Source: Robertmurraya massiliosenegalensis JC6 (GTDB taxonomy: Bacteria > Bacillota > Bacilli > Bacillales > Cytobacillaceae). From it: DNA of 64,000 nucleotides. The translations under genes were made by a program, and so were the position numbers. Below the pieces are notes generated by a model. It made no database searches and was not told where the DNA came from. It worked only from the letters and a program-made list of their open reading frames with translations. The DNA is taken from the NCBI RefSeq assembly GCF_000311725.1, contig NZ_HE978513.1, forward strand, positions 65,589-129,588, given 5' to 3'. This document shows, piece by piece, positions 1 through 8,758 of this stretch (position 1 is its first letter; each line of letters opens with the position of its first letter).

Positions 1-469
1 CCCGAGAAATATCATCTGTCCCTAACAAAACAAAACGTTCCCCCTCTTCTGACTCAAAGGAAACTGCCGTATTGTCCAAAATTTTGACCCCGTATTTTAA
101 AAGTAATCCATCAATTAACCGAGGATTAATTTCATAGTCATTATTGCCCCAAACAAAATAGGTTGGTCCTATTTCAGTTAATAATTTGATGTTTCGCTCA
201 ACTCGTTCAATCGGTACCCTTTTTTCTAGAAGGTCTCCACCAATGATCACTATGTCTACTTTTCCCTTTACTTCTTTTACAATCTCCTCAGAAATAACTC
301 GGCGATGGAGATCGGATATAAAAAACAGCTTTACTTCACCTAAGCTGTCAGGAAAGTTTGGAAATGTGATTTCTTGATATAAAACATGATCAGAATGGGC
401 TAATTTATACATATATGTGATAAGAGCAACCCCAAAGCTCAATATGCTAATTGCTAAAATGTAAACCAT
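1..469 (-). CDS. ypbG: Metallophosphoesterase, YpbG-like (N-terminal part only)
   Basis: The gene runs off the left edge; the first 156 codons are present. Translation from the ATG at 467-469, preceded by a TGGGAGG-type ribosome site, gives one N-terminal membrane helix (about residues 2-18) followed by the calcineurin-like phosphoesterase metal motifs SDLH (about residue 49), GGDL (about 71) and GNND (about 101). The family hydrolyses phosphoesters with two bound metals; the substrate of this branch is not known. The helix suggests a membrane-anchored enzyme. Assignment to YpbG rests on these motifs and on the neighbours ypbF, ypbE and ypbD, the same set as in B. subtilis. Confidence 0.85.
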   Translation of the reverse strand, partial: MVYILAISILSFGVALITYMYKLAHSDHVLYQEITFPNFPDSLGEVKLFFISDLHRRVISEEIVKEVKGKVDIVIIGGDLLEKRVPIERVERNIKLLTEIGPTYFVWGNNDYEINPRLIDGLLLKYGVKILDNTAVSFESEEGERFVLLGTDDISR

Positions 470-532
470 AGTTCCTCCCATATTGCCTTGCTATTTTAAA
501 AATCATACCATATCGCTATAAAAAACAGAAAA

Positions 533-565
533 AATCCCTCTCATAATCAATTTATGAAAGGGATT
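533..565 (-). terminator. Rho-independent terminator of the CBS/ACT gene
   Basis: On the minus strand a hairpin with arms AATCCCTTTCATAAA and TTATGAGAGGGATT (one mispair) is followed by a run of T. It lies 12 bases downstream of the stop codon of the gene at 577-1209. Confidence 0.85.
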
Positions 566-576
566 CTTTTTCTTGC

Positions 577-1209
577 TCAATCCTCGTAAATATCTAAAAT
601 TCGGAAACCAGAACCTTCCAGCTTCTTCACAAATTTATCGACATTGTCTTTTTTCTCGATCTTCATCACAATTCTACGCACAAGCTTATCCGTTTCATCA
701 AAAGTAACTAAAGAGATGATGTGCTCATGGAATTGATGTGCAATTTCAGCAAGACGAGCAAGGCGTCCTTCTGTTTCAATCGATGTAAAGGCAATCCTCA
801 CTCCAGGTCTCTTTACTCCAAATGCAGATTGGAATTGCTCCAATACATCAAATCTTGTCACAACACCTAAATATTCATTTTTATCGTTTACAACCGCAAG
901 TAGTGGGAAATCCTTCAGTTCAAGCAATGTTTTCTCAAAAATTTCTTGTCCTTGTAAATATTTATCTTCATTTGTTGCAATATCTGCGCAACTCTTTTTC
1001 TCCAAATAATCATCCCTAGAAAGGTTAGAGGTAAAAAAATTCTCATAGAGATTATACCTTGTCACTATACCTGCATATTGATTGCCTTTTAACACAGGCA
1101 AACCATCGATTTTATGCTCTTCTAATTTGTCCAAGGCAACTCTTAAAGGTTCATCCGCCCGGACGGTAAATGTTTGATGTTTCGGCATCATAATATTCTT
1201 AACAAACAT
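577..1209 (-). CDS. CBS-pair plus ACT domain protein
   Basis: This is a 210-residue soluble protein with two CBS domains (about residues 5-60 and 75-130) and a C-terminal ACT-like domain (about 140-205, beginning near VRIAFTSIE). The architecture matches AcuB and cyclic-di-AMP-binding CBS proteins, which sense nucleotides, but no ligand can be assigned from sequence. A longer reading frame exists, but the ATG at 1207-1209 is chosen because GGAGGTG lies 7 bases upstream, and the extra upstream residues look like untranslated leader. The gene stands alone, divergent from cotJ, with its own terminator. Domain calls are good; the role is unknown. Confidence 0.8.
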   Translation of the reverse strand: MFVKNIMMPKHQTFTVRADEPLRVALDKLEEHKIDGLPVLKGNQYAGIVTRYNLYENFFTSNLSRDDYLEKKSCADIATNEDKYLQGQEIFEKTLLELKDFPLLAVVNDKNEYLGVVTRFDVLEQFQSAFGVKRPGVRIAFTSIETEGRLARLAEIAHQFHEHIISLVTFDETDKLVRRIVMKIEKKDNVDKFVKKLEGSGFRILDIYED

Positions 1210-1294
1210 TTTTTTCACCTCCGTATTAATATGTACACTCTTACTATATTCTACAATAGTAGAAAGAACTCCTTTCCTTATAATGAAAATAACT

Positions 1295-1323
1295 GTCATG
1301 TCTGCCGTTTTTTTTCATAAAAT
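1295..1323 (+). promoter_or_regulatory. Candidate sigma-E promoter of cotJABC
   Basis: GTCATGT (1295-1301), 14 bases, then CATAAAAT (1316-1323) resembles the sigma-E pattern (ATATT-like -35, CATAnnnT -10). The cotJ operon of B. subtilis is sigma-E dependent. The -35 match is only fair. Confidence 0.45.
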
Positions 1324-1353
1324 TGAATGATATATCCATAAAGGAGGTCAACT

Positions 1354-1587
1354 ATGTTTACACCTTATAAAACCTACTCCCCCTTCGTTGGTCCATTTGA
1401 TCCTTGTCCACCGATTAAAGTTAAAAAATATTCCACACCACCGAATTTATACATCGGATTTCAACCAAATAATTTCCCCCAATTCTCACCAATGGAAGCA
1501 TTAAGAGCTGGAACTCTATGGAAGCCCTTATACGACCCTTATTACAATTCTCGAGAATTAGCTGCTAAGGGAGGAAAATCTTCATGA
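1354..1587 (+). CDS. cotJA: Spore coat-associated protein CotJA
   Basis: This 77-residue, proline- and tyrosine-rich protein has the CotJA family look: a short aromatic N-terminus (FTPYKTYSPFVGPFDPCPP) and a GTLWKPLYDPY signature near residue 54. CotJA is needed in B. subtilis to assemble CotJC into the inner spore coat. The start has AAAGGAGG upstream. The gene overlaps cotJB by 4 bases, which implies translational coupling within a three-gene operon. The same-order trio cotJA-cotJB-cotJC makes the assignment firm. Confidence 0.95.
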   Translation: MFTPYKTYSPFVGPFDPCPPIKVKKYSTPPNLYIGFQPNNFPQFSPMEALRAGTLWKPLYDPYYNSRELAAKGGKSS

Positions 1588-1847
1588 GTAAACAATTGCC
1601 ACCAGAGTTTTATGAGCTGATGGAGCAACTTCAAGCAGTTGATTTTGTACTTGTCGAGCTAAGCTTATATTTAAATACCCATAACAATGATTTAGAAGCG
1701 ATCAATCAGTTTAATCATTACGCAAAGGAGAGAAAAAAGTTAAGAAAAGCGGTTGAGAGCGTGTACGGTCCATTGATGCAGTTCGGGCATAGCTATTCCG
1801 GTCAACCATGGAATTGGGACGACGCCCCGTGGCCATGGCAAGTTTAA
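1584..1847 (+). CDS. cotJB: Spore coat peptide assembly protein CotJB
   Basis: An 87-residue acidic helical protein that ends in a Trp/Pro-rich tail (WNWDDAPWPWQV), typical of CotJB. It is the middle gene of the cotJ operon and starts inside the cotJA stop (ATGA overlap); GGGAGG lies just upstream within cotJA. The family takes part in building the CotJ layer of the spore coat. No enzymatic motif is visible. Confidence 0.95.
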   Translation: MSKQLPPEFYELMEQLQAVDFVLVELSLYLNTHNNDLEAINQFNHYAKERKKLRKAVESVYGPLMQFGHSYSGQPWNWDDAPWPWQV

Positions 1848-1885
1848 TCATATAAACAATCCAACAGTAGGAGGGATAGATTCAT

Positions 1886-2455
1886 ATGTGGATTTATGAA
1901 AAAAAGCTCCAATATCCAGTGAAGGTCAGTACGTGTAATCCGATGCTTGCGAAATTTTTGATTGAGCAGTATGGAGGGGCCGACGGAGAATTGTCTGCAG
2001 CGCTTAGATATTTGAACCAGCGTTATTCGATTCCAGATAAAGTAATTGGTCTCTTAACGGATATTGGCACTGAAGAATTTGCTCATTTAGAGATGATCGC
2101 AACGATGATCTATAAGCTCACAAAGGATGCAACTCCTGAACAGATGAAAGCTGCAGGACTTGGCGACCACTATGTAAATCATGATAACGCCCTCTTCTAT
2201 CATAACGCCGCCGGAGCACCTTGGACATCAACCTATATTCAAGCAAAAGGGGATCCAATTGCCGATCTTTATGAGGATATTGCGGCAGAGGAAAAAGCAC
2301 GAGCTACTTACCAATGGATCATTAATGTTAGCGATGATCCTGACTTGAACGATGGGTTGAGATTTTTAAGAGAACGAGAAATTGTTCATTCTCAACGTTT
2401 TCGAGAAGCTGTAGAAATTCTGAAAGAAGAACGTGATAAGAAGATATTTTTTTAA
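1886..2455 (+). CDS. cotJC: CotJC, manganese-catalase-like spore coat protein
   Basis: This 189-residue protein belongs to the ferritin-like manganese catalase family. The carboxylate/His metal positions are visible: EEFAHLEM (about residues 62-69) and, later, AAEEKARATYQW and REREIVHSQRF, which supply the second E and ExxH pair. It probably forms the coat catalase-like shell with CotJA and CotJB. It lies 38 bases after cotJB with an AGGAGGG ribosome site. Compared with full Mn catalases it is short, as CotJC proteins are. Whether it has catalase activity cannot be told from sequence. Confidence 0.95.
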   Translation: MWIYEKKLQYPVKVSTCNPMLAKFLIEQYGGADGELSAALRYLNQRYSIPDKVIGLLTDIGTEEFAHLEMIATMIYKLTKDATPEQMKAAGLGDHYVNHDNALFYHNAAGAPWTSTYIQAKGDPIADLYEDIAAEEKARATYQWIINVSDDPDLNDGLRFLREREIVHSQRFREAVEILKEERDKKIFF

Positions 2456-2465
2456 TCTCTTTAAA

Positions 2466-2491
2466 GAGGCAGTCTAGCTTTACACTGCCTC
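2466..2491. terminator. Hairpin between converging cotJC and ypbF
   Basis: Perfect 8-bp arms GAGGCAGT and ACTGCCTC enclose a 10-base loop, 10 bases after the cotJC stop. The T tracts on both sides are poor, so it may be a weak or two-way terminator. Confidence 0.55.
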
Positions 2492-2508
2492 TATATACTA
2501 AGCTGAAA

Positions 2509-2967
2509 TTATTTATTCTCGTGATAAAGGTTGATATCATAATTTTTTTTCATCATTTCAAAAACGAGATGACGATTTTTCCAAGCTTCTTCTGGTTTCC
2601 ATAAGTCCTTGCTTTTATCAATGATTTCACAACGCAAGGCATGGTATTCTTTTTCCGCCTTATCCTTCTTCTCTTTCAATAGATTCATTAATCCGTACAA
2701 GCCTACTATGATGACAAGAGCATATAGATTATAAGAGTGATCAACAAAGGCAGAAAACATCGCTGCAAAAGAATACGAGTACGGTATCATGAGTGTTTTA
2801 TATAAGATAAAAAGGTAGATAAAAGACGAAAATACAGTCAACCAGATGACAACAAAATGCCTGAATGTAAAGGCATCAAATTTTCTTTTTCTTTCTACTA
2901 CTTTTTGGAGCATTTGCTTCGTTGCCTTATCCGTACGATCATCAAGCATTTTAATCGATGTCTCCAT
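2509..2967 (-). CDS. ypbF: YpbF family membrane protein
   Basis: This 152-residue protein has a cytoplasmic basic N-terminus, two predicted transmembrane helices (about residues 36-60 and 78-97) and a charged C-terminal tail rich in Lys, Glu and Trp. No catalytic motif is seen. The size, topology and position between ypbG and ypbE match B. subtilis YpbF, whose function is unknown. AAGGAGG sits 6 bases before the ATG. It appears to be a single-gene unit, since ypbE ends at its own terminator just upstream. Confidence 0.75.
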   Translation of the reverse strand: METSIKMLDDRTDKATKQMLQKVVERKRKFDAFTFRHFVVIWLTVFSSFIYLFILYKTLMIPYSYSFAAMFSAFVDHSYNLYALVIIVGLYGLMNLLKEKKDKAEKEYHALRCEIIDKSKDLWKPEEAWKNRHLVFEMMKKNYDINLYHENK

Positions 2968-3103
2968 TGTGTTCCTCCTTGTTACCTACAAATCCCATGC
3001 TGCTTTTGTAAAAATATATGATCTTGTCCTTCGATTTATGATTAAAAAAGTCTCTTTTCGGAAACAGCGTAAAAAACACAATCATTGCGAAACAGGGTAA
3101 AAA

Positions 3104-3135
3104 AAGACAATGCTATTTTGAAAATAACATTGTCT
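3104..3135 (-). terminator. Terminator of the ypbB-recQ-ypbD-ypbE cluster
   Basis: On the minus strand, arms AAGACAATGTTATTTT and AAAATAGCATTGTCTT (one mismatch) are followed by seven T residues, directly after the ypbE stop. Confidence 0.9.
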
Positions 3136-3140
3136 TCTCC

Positions 3141-3812
3141 TTATTTCTGGATCGGTATTTTTAATGTTTGTCCGAGCTGTATCTCATTTCCTTGAATGCC
3201 ATTTGCTTGTTTAATAATGTCAATTCCCGCTTGCGATTTATAATATTTCATCGAAATCCGGTAAAGTGTATCTTCCTTCTGTACTTTATGATATATGATT
3301 TCTTCTTGTTCAGTTGCTTTATCATTGTGCGAAGCCTTGTCTGGTACTGTTGAGGCTGCAGATGGAGTACTCTCTACTTTCACTGGCTCAACCTCTTCTG
3401 GCTCTGGAGTAGGTTCTTCTTCATGCTCAACCTTTTCTGGCTCTGGAGCAACTTCTATTTCTGGCTCTTCCTCTTCTTCAACCACTTTCTCTACAGGGTC
3501 ATCATTTCTAACATCGACTGACTCTACATTTCCTGATAAATTTTGCTCAACTGACGCAGAACGTTTCGCTTTACTTTCATTAATGGAATAAATACTGAAG
3601 CTAACAATCGGTAAAAGAATAAAAAAGATCGCTAATAGTCGAATAAGTGGGTATTTTAACTTTACCTTTGTCCTCTTCGCTTTTTGATAATGCACCCTAC
3701 TTCTTGGTGGCAATTCTTTAGACGGCTCTATATGCTCCAAGGGTTCCTCTTTCTTTGTAATTCGTTTACGTAACCGTTCCGCTTGATCACGGTATGGTTT
3801 CTCATTATTCAT
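3141..3812 (-). CDS. ypbE: YpbE, membrane-anchored LysM protein
   Basis: A 223-residue protein in three parts: a basic N-terminus with one transmembrane helix (about residues 51-70), a long Glu/Pro-rich linker (about 90-165) and one C-terminal LysM domain (about 172-222: YHKVQKEDTLYRIS ... GQTLKIPI). The layout suggests a type II membrane protein that reaches through the wall and binds peptidoglycan by LysM. It overlaps the end of ypbD by 8 bases and has its own GGAGGG site, so it is the last gene of this cluster. The linker shows low-complexity EEEPEPE repeats. Confidence 0.85.
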   Translation of the reverse strand: MNNEKPYRDQAERLRKRITKKEEPLEHIEPSKELPPRSRVHYQKAKRTKVKLKYPLIRLLAIFFILLPIVSFSIYSINESKAKRSASVEQNLSGNVESVDVRNDDPVEKVVEEEEEPEIEVAPEPEKVEHEEEPTPEPEEVEPVKVESTPSAASTVPDKASHNDKATEQEEIIYHKVQKEDTLYRISMKYYKSQAGIDIIKQANGIQGNEIQLGQTLKIPIQK

Positions 3813-4413
3813 GATTAATTCCCTCCTGTTCCTGAGGTAGTTGTTTATTAAATCGCACCGATAAACCTAATAGAAAATCGACAATAAAATGTAGCACAAT
3901 CGTGACGAGAAGATTCTCCGTCATGTAATAAATGTAGCCGATAAAAAAACTGAGAACGATAATATTGACAAAAAGAAATTTATTAAACAAATAACGATAA
4001 TGGATAAGTGCAAAGAGAATACTTGTGACAACTAATCCGAAATGGGTTTGGATCACCCCTCTAAATAATATCTCCTCACTTACAGCAACCATCGCAGCAA
4101 TTCCAGCAATTTGCCCAATCGTCCTATTTTCAAACATCCGTTTATTCAAACCACCATCATCATAATAAGATGGTGGCAAAATTTTCATTAACAAGACATC
4201 CAAAAAAACAATTGCTAATCCAGCAACTCCACCTACGTACCATATCTTCCAATCATTCCAAACGAAAAGATCCCAGAACGATGAAAAATCTTCAAACAAA
4301 AAAAATCCCATCACTAATGCAATAACTAGTAATAACACTTGCGTTGCAACAAGATGAAACGTGATTTCTCGATCTGTTAACCCTTGAATTAATTCTGTAT
4401 ATTTGTTTTTCAT
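3805..4413 (-). CDS. ypbD: CPBP-family intramembrane metalloprotease (CAAX/Abi), YpbD
   Basis: A 202-residue polytopic membrane protein with about six helices. It carries the CPBP motifs: SEEILFRG (about residue 112, the EExxxR motif), FALIHYRY (about 133) and HFIVDFLLG (about 176), which together supply the Glu and His metal ligands of this prenyl-protease-like family. The substrate is unknown. It begins 10 bases after the recQ stop with no strong ribosome site, so translation is probably coupled. YpbD is the same-position gene in B. subtilis. Confidence 0.88.
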   Translation of the reverse strand: MKNKYTELIQGLTDREITFHLVATQVLLLVIALVMGFFLFEDFSSFWDLFVWNDWKIWYVGGVAGLAIVFLDVLLMKILPPSYYDDGGLNKRMFENRTIGQIAGIAAMVAVSEEILFRGVIQTHFGLVVTSILFALIHYRYLFNKFLFVNIIVLSFFIGYIYYMTENLLVTIVLHFIVDFLLGLSVRFNKQLPQEQEGINHE

Positions 4414-4423
4414 GGACTCACGC

Positions 4424-5917
4424 TCACTCTTTTAATAAAATGGTGGATAAATAGGATTTCCAATCAAAAGGAAAAGTTATTGCCTCTGTTTTCTCCTCTT
4501 TTTTCCTAAATGGCTCAAAATCTATCCCACATACATCACAACAATCTTTAATCACTATTTTCTTTTCTTCATCAAAATAATTCAAGATTTTTTCTCTACG
4601 ACATTGATGAGATTGTGCCCAATTCTTGATTTCTTCAATTTTTTTCTTCTTTAAGCTAGTTCTTTCTTCGACAAAACGGATAAATTTTTTCATATTGGAT
4701 TGCAAATATTCGGTACTTTCCATACTTTGAATAAAATCATTTATTAATCGCCATTGAATATCATTTAAGCCAGCAAAGTTCCGAACCTCTTCCTCATGAT
4801 ATTGAATGGTGTTATGGGAAGAACCGTCCATCCATTCGATGACACGCTCAATTTGGAATTCATTTGGCAATTCATTTTCGACTAAATGATAGGAAAGAGC
4901 TTCATCACCTGGTGCATATAACAAAATAGCTATGCTTTTTTTTCCGTCTCTTCCAGCACGTCCAATTTCTTGTAAATAGGATTCGATTTGCAATGGCAGA
5001 TGATAATGTATAATAAAACGAATATCTTCTTTGTTCACGCCCATGCCAAAAGCACTCGTAGCACAAATAAGATCAAGCTGACCATGGATAAATTGTTGTT
5101 GAATCAGAGTTCGACTTTCTTGATCCATTCCTCCATGATAAGCCATCACGCTGTCTATTCCCCTAGACCTCAATCGTTCCACGATGGCTTCTGCCCTCTT
5201 CCGACTTGAAAAATAGATGATCCCTGGTCCCTGTAAGGATGCAACTAAATCTAGAAGTCGTTGTTCTTTTAGTTCTGGATTCTCCACTTCTTCGACCTTC
5301 AATGCGATATTAGGACGATCGACAGAAAATAGATGCTCTTCCCAAGAATGCAAATGTAAGGATTTGACAATATCACTTACTACTTCTTTCGTGGCAGTCG
5401 CTGTCAATGCTAATGTTAACGGATTATCCAGCTCTTCTCTTACCGAACCGAGCTTCATATAATCTGGGCGAAAATCATATCCCCATTGCGATATACAATG
5501 AGCTTCATCTATGACAAATAAGGAAATGGACAAAGCTCGAAGCTTTTTCTTTATTTCCTGGAGATTTAGCATTTCAGGTGAAATGAAGATGAACTTATAC
5601 TTTTTGAGTTGACTGAGCACCCTCATTCTCTCAGTCCCCGTTAAAAATGAGTTGAGGGCAATCACTCTTTTTTCTCCCTGCATTTGCATCTGTTCAACCT
5701 GGTCTTGCATCAGTGACAAGAGAGGAGAAACAATCACCACGGCACCTGGCAATAAATAGCCTGGAAGTTGATAGCACAATGATTTTCCTGTACCCGTAGG
5801 CAGAACAGCTACCGTATGTTTGCTGTCTATAACAGAAGACACAACCTCCTTTTGCCCAGGTCTAAATGAAGGAAAGCGGAAATGGTCTTGTAATTCTTTC
5901 TCTAAATTATGACTCAT
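4424..5917 (-). CDS. recQ: RecQ-family ATP-dependent DNA helicase
   Basis: This 497-residue SF2 helicase has Walker A ([11 protein letters not shown], about residues 41-51), DEAH box ([12 protein letters not shown], about 134), motif III (ALTATAT), and the C-terminal motifs AYHGGMD, FGMGVNK and IGRAGRDG. A zinc-binding stretch (QCRREK ... DCCDVC, about 447-471) represents the RQC zinc module; no HRDC domain follows, as in the short RecQ of B. subtilis. It unwinds recombination and replication intermediates. The ATG at 5915-5917 is preferred to an in-frame TTG 12 bases upstream. It overlaps ypbB by 11 bases. Confidence 0.95.
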   Translation of the reverse strand: MSHNLEKELQDHFRFPSFRPGQKEVVSSVIDSKHTVAVLPTGTGKSLCYQLPGYLLPGAVVIVSPLLSLMQDQVEQMQMQGEKRVIALNSFLTGTERMRVLSQLKKYKFIFISPEMLNLQEIKKKLRALSISLFVIDEAHCISQWGYDFRPDYMKLGSVREELDNPLTLALTATATKEVVSDIVKSLHLHSWEEHLFSVDRPNIALKVEEVENPELKEQRLLDLVASLQGPGIIYFSSRKRAEAIVERLRSRGIDSVMAYHGGMDQESRTLIQQQFIHGQLDLICATSAFGMGVNKEDIRFIIHYHLPLQIESYLQEIGRAGRDGKKSIAILLYAPGDEALSYHLVENELPNEFQIERVIEWMDGSSHNTIQYHEEEVRNFAGLNDIQWRLINDFIQSMESTEYLQSNMKKFIRFVEERTSLKKKKIEEIKNWAQSHQCRREKILNYFDEEKKIVIKDCCDVCGIDFEPFRKKEEKTEAITFPFDWKSYLSTILLKE

Positions 5918-6968
5918 CGTTATCACCAAATTTGCTCAACACTAAGCGTATTTGAAAATAGGTCGCTTCTGGTACCAATTCACGTATATACCTTAATTGT
6001 TTAGATGCTGCCTCTTCGCGCGCTTTTAATATCAGATTCATTGTTTGCTTGTCCACAAAAGGGTCAATTTGAAATGATTTCATCTGAAGAGCAAGCTCCA
6101 CAATATGATCCTGTATGGTACTGACTTTCAATTTTCTTATTTGCGCGATTCTTTCAATTGAAAGTCCTTTATTTAAGAGGTCTAACGTTTTTTTACTCGA
6201 TTCTGTAATCTGGAAAGTGGTTTGCAAATCCATTATTAGAGAGGATAAAAGGGCAAATCTCCCTGGAACATTTTGAACTTTTTCCAATATATAATGTAGT
6301 AATGCTTGAAACTGGTATTGGTACAGCGTTTGCTCCATCTCTAGATAATCACATGCTTGTTTTTCCGTTAATCCAATGTTTTCGTAACCTGTAAAACGAA
6401 TAACTAAAACATTGGGACTGATTTCAGCACTCTGATCCAGTACAAGGTGAAGTTCTTCATAGAGATTTCGACTAAATTCCTTACGATTAAGCCGATGATG
6501 TAAGAAAAAACTTTTTAACCAGTTAAGCAAATGTCTATTTCTCTGAATTGGAATGTAATTCCGATCTTTATTCACTAAATGGGAGGTGACTTGAACCACT
6601 AATGATAATCTTTGCCAAAATACCTCTGAATACTGATAATTCCAGCCATCTAAATAAGATAAAAAAGGATAACTTTTCAACTCATTCTCCAAAAACACTC
6701 TTCCATCATCCGTTAGAACGTAATGCTGCTCCTTCGTTAGAACAATTAAATTTAATCTTTCAAGCTCGATAATGATGTTCTCGTATTGTTTTCTAGTTAA
6801 CGAATTATATGTTCTATAAAATTGCGTAATTTGGAAAAGATGTGCATCTTGGATCGTTTGGGAAGATTTCTTTCCGCATAGGAGATGATATAAAGAGTAA
6901 ATCGTTCTCTCACTATTTATTCTTTGTAAACATAGAAGAACGACCAAATGTAAAAAAGGAGTTGGCAT
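5907..6968 (-). CDS. ypbB: YpbB, helix-turn-helix protein partnered with RecQ
   Basis: A 353-residue cytoplasmic protein, largely helical. Near the C-terminus (about residues 258-345) it has a helix-turn-helix domain of the type found at the C-terminus of some RecQ helicases ([23 protein letters not shown]). The remainder has no recognised catalytic motif. Its stop overlaps the start of recQ, and this tight coupling, with the shared domain, suggests it works with RecQ, perhaps as a detached accessory domain; that is inference. AGGGTGAT precedes the ATG. Confidence 0.85.
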   Translation of the reverse strand: MPTPFLHLVVLLCLQRINSERTIYSLYHLLCGKKSSQTIQDAHLFQITQFYRTYNSLTRKQYENIIIELERLNLIVLTKEQHYVLTDDGRVFLENELKSYPFLSYLDGWNYQYSEVFWQRLSLVVQVTSHLVNKDRNYIPIQRNRHLLNWLKSFFLHHRLNRKEFSRNLYEELHLVLDQSAEISPNVLVIRFTGYENIGLTEKQACDYLEMEQTLYQYQFQALLHYILEKVQNVPGRFALLSSLIMDLQTTFQITESSKKTLDLLNKGLSIERIAQIRKLKVSTIQDHIVELALQMKSFQIDPFVDKQTMNLILKAREEAASKQLRYIRELVPEATYFQIRLVLSKFGDNDES

Positions 6969-7118
6969 TCTATCACCCTATTACTATATTTTGGAAAATA
7001 ATGGATTAAAAGATTCTATAAACAACGATACAAGTATTTCTATAATTCGACTTGTTTCTCCATTTATTTTACCATGAAAACGAAGGAAAGGATCATATTC
7101 CATTCGAAAACGTTGTTA

Positions 7119-7133
7119 TGATAAGCATTCTCA
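7119..7133. promoter_or_regulatory. Possible Fur/PerR-type box between ypbB and fer
   Basis: TGATAAGCATTCTCA matches the 7-1-7 box TGATAATNATTATCA at 12 of 14 defined positions. It lies just upstream of the fer -35 element and 150 bases from ypbB, so the controlled gene is uncertain. Confidence 0.4.
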
Positions 7134-7144
7134 TTATTTTTTTA

Positions 7145-7173
7145 TTGAAATGTTCCTCATACAGTTTTACAAT
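7145..7173 (+). promoter_or_regulatory. Sigma-A promoter of fer
   Basis: TTGAAA (7145-7150), 17 bases, TACAAT (7168-7173); five of six matches in each hexamer, about 76 bases before the fer start codon. Confidence 0.7.
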
Positions 7174-7221
7174 AAAGGATGAGGGATACGTTTCAGATAC
7201 TTTATGAAATGTAAAAAATAA

Positions 7222-7497
<276 letters not shown>

Positions 7498-7502
7498 AAT
7501 AC

Positions 7503-7539
7503 AAAAAACTCCTCTCTTACATTAGAGAGGAGTTTTTTT
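7503..7539 (+). terminator. Terminator of fer
   Basis: Arms AAAACTCCTCTCT and AGAGAGGAGTTTT with a 6-base loop and a T run follow the fer stop. It also serves the converging ribU side poorly. Confidence 0.93.
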
Positions 7540-7579
7540 CAATTTATATAAAAGCATTTCCTTCATTTTCGAAGAAACA

Positions 7580-8161
7580 TTATTTAAAAGCAATCTGCCG
7601 CTGTTTACCAATCCACGTACTCATTCTAGTAAAGAGAAGCATGAATACGATTGAAATCATGATTCCTTTTAGAATATTAAATGGAAGAATACCTGCCACA
7701 ATCATTTGGCGTGCTTCCTCCCCTGACATCGCTGGGAATCCCATAAACATCGTGTAAGCTGGTAAAAAGATAAAATAATTCAATACGCTCATAACAAGAG
7801 CCATCAAAATGGTTGACGTTAATAAGGCATATGTCATTCCCTTTTTCGTTTTCAGTTTCTCATAGATGTAATATGCAGGTACTACGAATAGAACGCCTGC
7901 GACGAAATTCGAGAAATGCCCGACTGGAATACCAGTATCACTGCTTGTCAAAATGTAATCTAAAACATTCTTAAATAATTCAACCAATACCCCTGCAACT
8001 GGACCAAAAATAAGCGCTGCAATTAAGGCAGGAATATCACTAAAATCCACCATTAAAAACTTTGGAAAAGGTGGTAGCGGAAAGTTTAAGAGCATCAGAA
8101 CAAACCCGATACTACTCAACATTCCAATTGAGACTAAAGCTTTGACATTGTACTTCTTCAT
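7580..8161 (-). CDS. ribU: RibU, substrate-binding (S) component of an ECF riboflavin importer
   Basis: A 193-residue membrane protein with about six helices and the RibU family signature LNFPLPPFPKFLMVDFSDIP (about residues 25-44), which lines the riboflavin site. It takes up riboflavin together with the shared ECF ATPases EcfA1/A2 and the T component, none of which are in this window. The regulator is visible: a full FMN riboswitch and an intrinsic terminator lie between its promoter and the start codon, so FMN should shut it off. The gene is also called ypaA. Confidence 0.96.
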   Translation of the reverse strand: MKKYNVKALVSIGMLSSIGFVLMLLNFPLPPFPKFLMVDFSDIPALIAALIFGPVAGVLVELFKNVLDYILTSSDTGIPVGHFSNFVAGVLFVVPAYYIYEKLKTKKGMTYALLTSTILMALVMSVLNYFIFLPAYTMFMGFPAMSGEEARQMIVAGILPFNILKGIMISIVFMLLFTRMSTWIGKQRQIAFK

Positions 8162-8296
8162 TTTCCTCTCTCCTTTTTAGGATCCATCTCTCCTAAAGAA
8201 GAAAGGTTCAGCATTACTAAGCTTGCCTAATTTAGAATCATACAATGATGTCCATAAAACGTATTCACTTTTTAAACATCATCCTATTATCCCAAT

Positions 8297-8330
8297 AAAA
8301 CAGAAACTCCCCCAAGTAAACTTGAGGGAG
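8297..8330 (-). terminator. Riboswitch expression-platform terminator
   Basis: On the minus strand, CTCCCTCAAG, a 4-base loop and CTTGGGGGAG (one G-U pair) are followed by a T-rich tail. It lies between the FMN aptamer and ribU, as expected for FMN-induced termination. Confidence 0.85.
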
Positions 8331-8387
8331 AATTACGGCACGCTTAATAAACATTCAAACTAGCAAAATTTGAACGTTTGCAGAACC

Positions 8388-8572
8388 TCCATCTTCTCCC
8401 ATCCAGACTATACTGTCGGCTTTGGAATTGCACCAAATCCTGCCAAAGCATTTGTCTATATTCAAGAAGCATTTCTTCTCGAATACAACTCCATGCTTAT
8501 TAGTGGCTCGCGGGCTTTAGAGAAAAATATCTCATTACCGCCGGTCGGGAATTACACCCTGCCCCGAAGATA
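8388..8572 (-). ncRNA. FMN riboswitch (RFN element) controlling ribU
   Basis: Read on the minus strand, the element opens with ATCTTCGGGGCAGGGTG and contains the conserved AATTCCCGACCGGCGGT segment, the AGCCCGCGAGC segment and, at the 3' end, CCGACAGTATAGTCTGGATG followed by GGAGAAGATGG. These are the conserved blocks of the FMN aptamer; the ends TCTTC and GAAGA form the closing stem. One variable arm is enlarged (about 60 bases). A short open frame on the plus strand across this element is not a gene. Confidence 0.96.
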
Positions 8573-8595
8573 GACCAATATTTAATTACATCATT

Positions 8596-8624
8596 ATTAT
8601 AGCGTACTAAAGCTTCTTTGTGAA
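8596..8624 (-). promoter_or_regulatory. Sigma-A promoter of the ribU transcript
   Basis: Minus strand TTCACA, 17 bases, TATAAT; eleven of twelve consensus positions. It places the transcript start just upstream of the riboswitch. Confidence 0.8.
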
Positions 8625-8758
8625 GAACTTAACCTTATACTCCTTATTTTTGTTATTTTCAACGATTTTATGGTAAATTATAATAGGAATTTCATAAAAA
8701 GATAGGCCAATCGCTTTAGAAAGAAACCTATCAACATTTTATGTTAAAGGAGATAAAC

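Noticed and set aside
3295..3591. 98-codon Ser-rich plus-strand open frame
   Set aside because: Antisense of the Glu/Pro-rich linker of ypbE; Ser/Thr richness follows from the opposite strand.
8370..8573. 67-codon plus-strand open frame
   Set aside because: It is the antisense of the FMN riboswitch; there is no ribosome site and the conserved RNA blocks explain the sequence.
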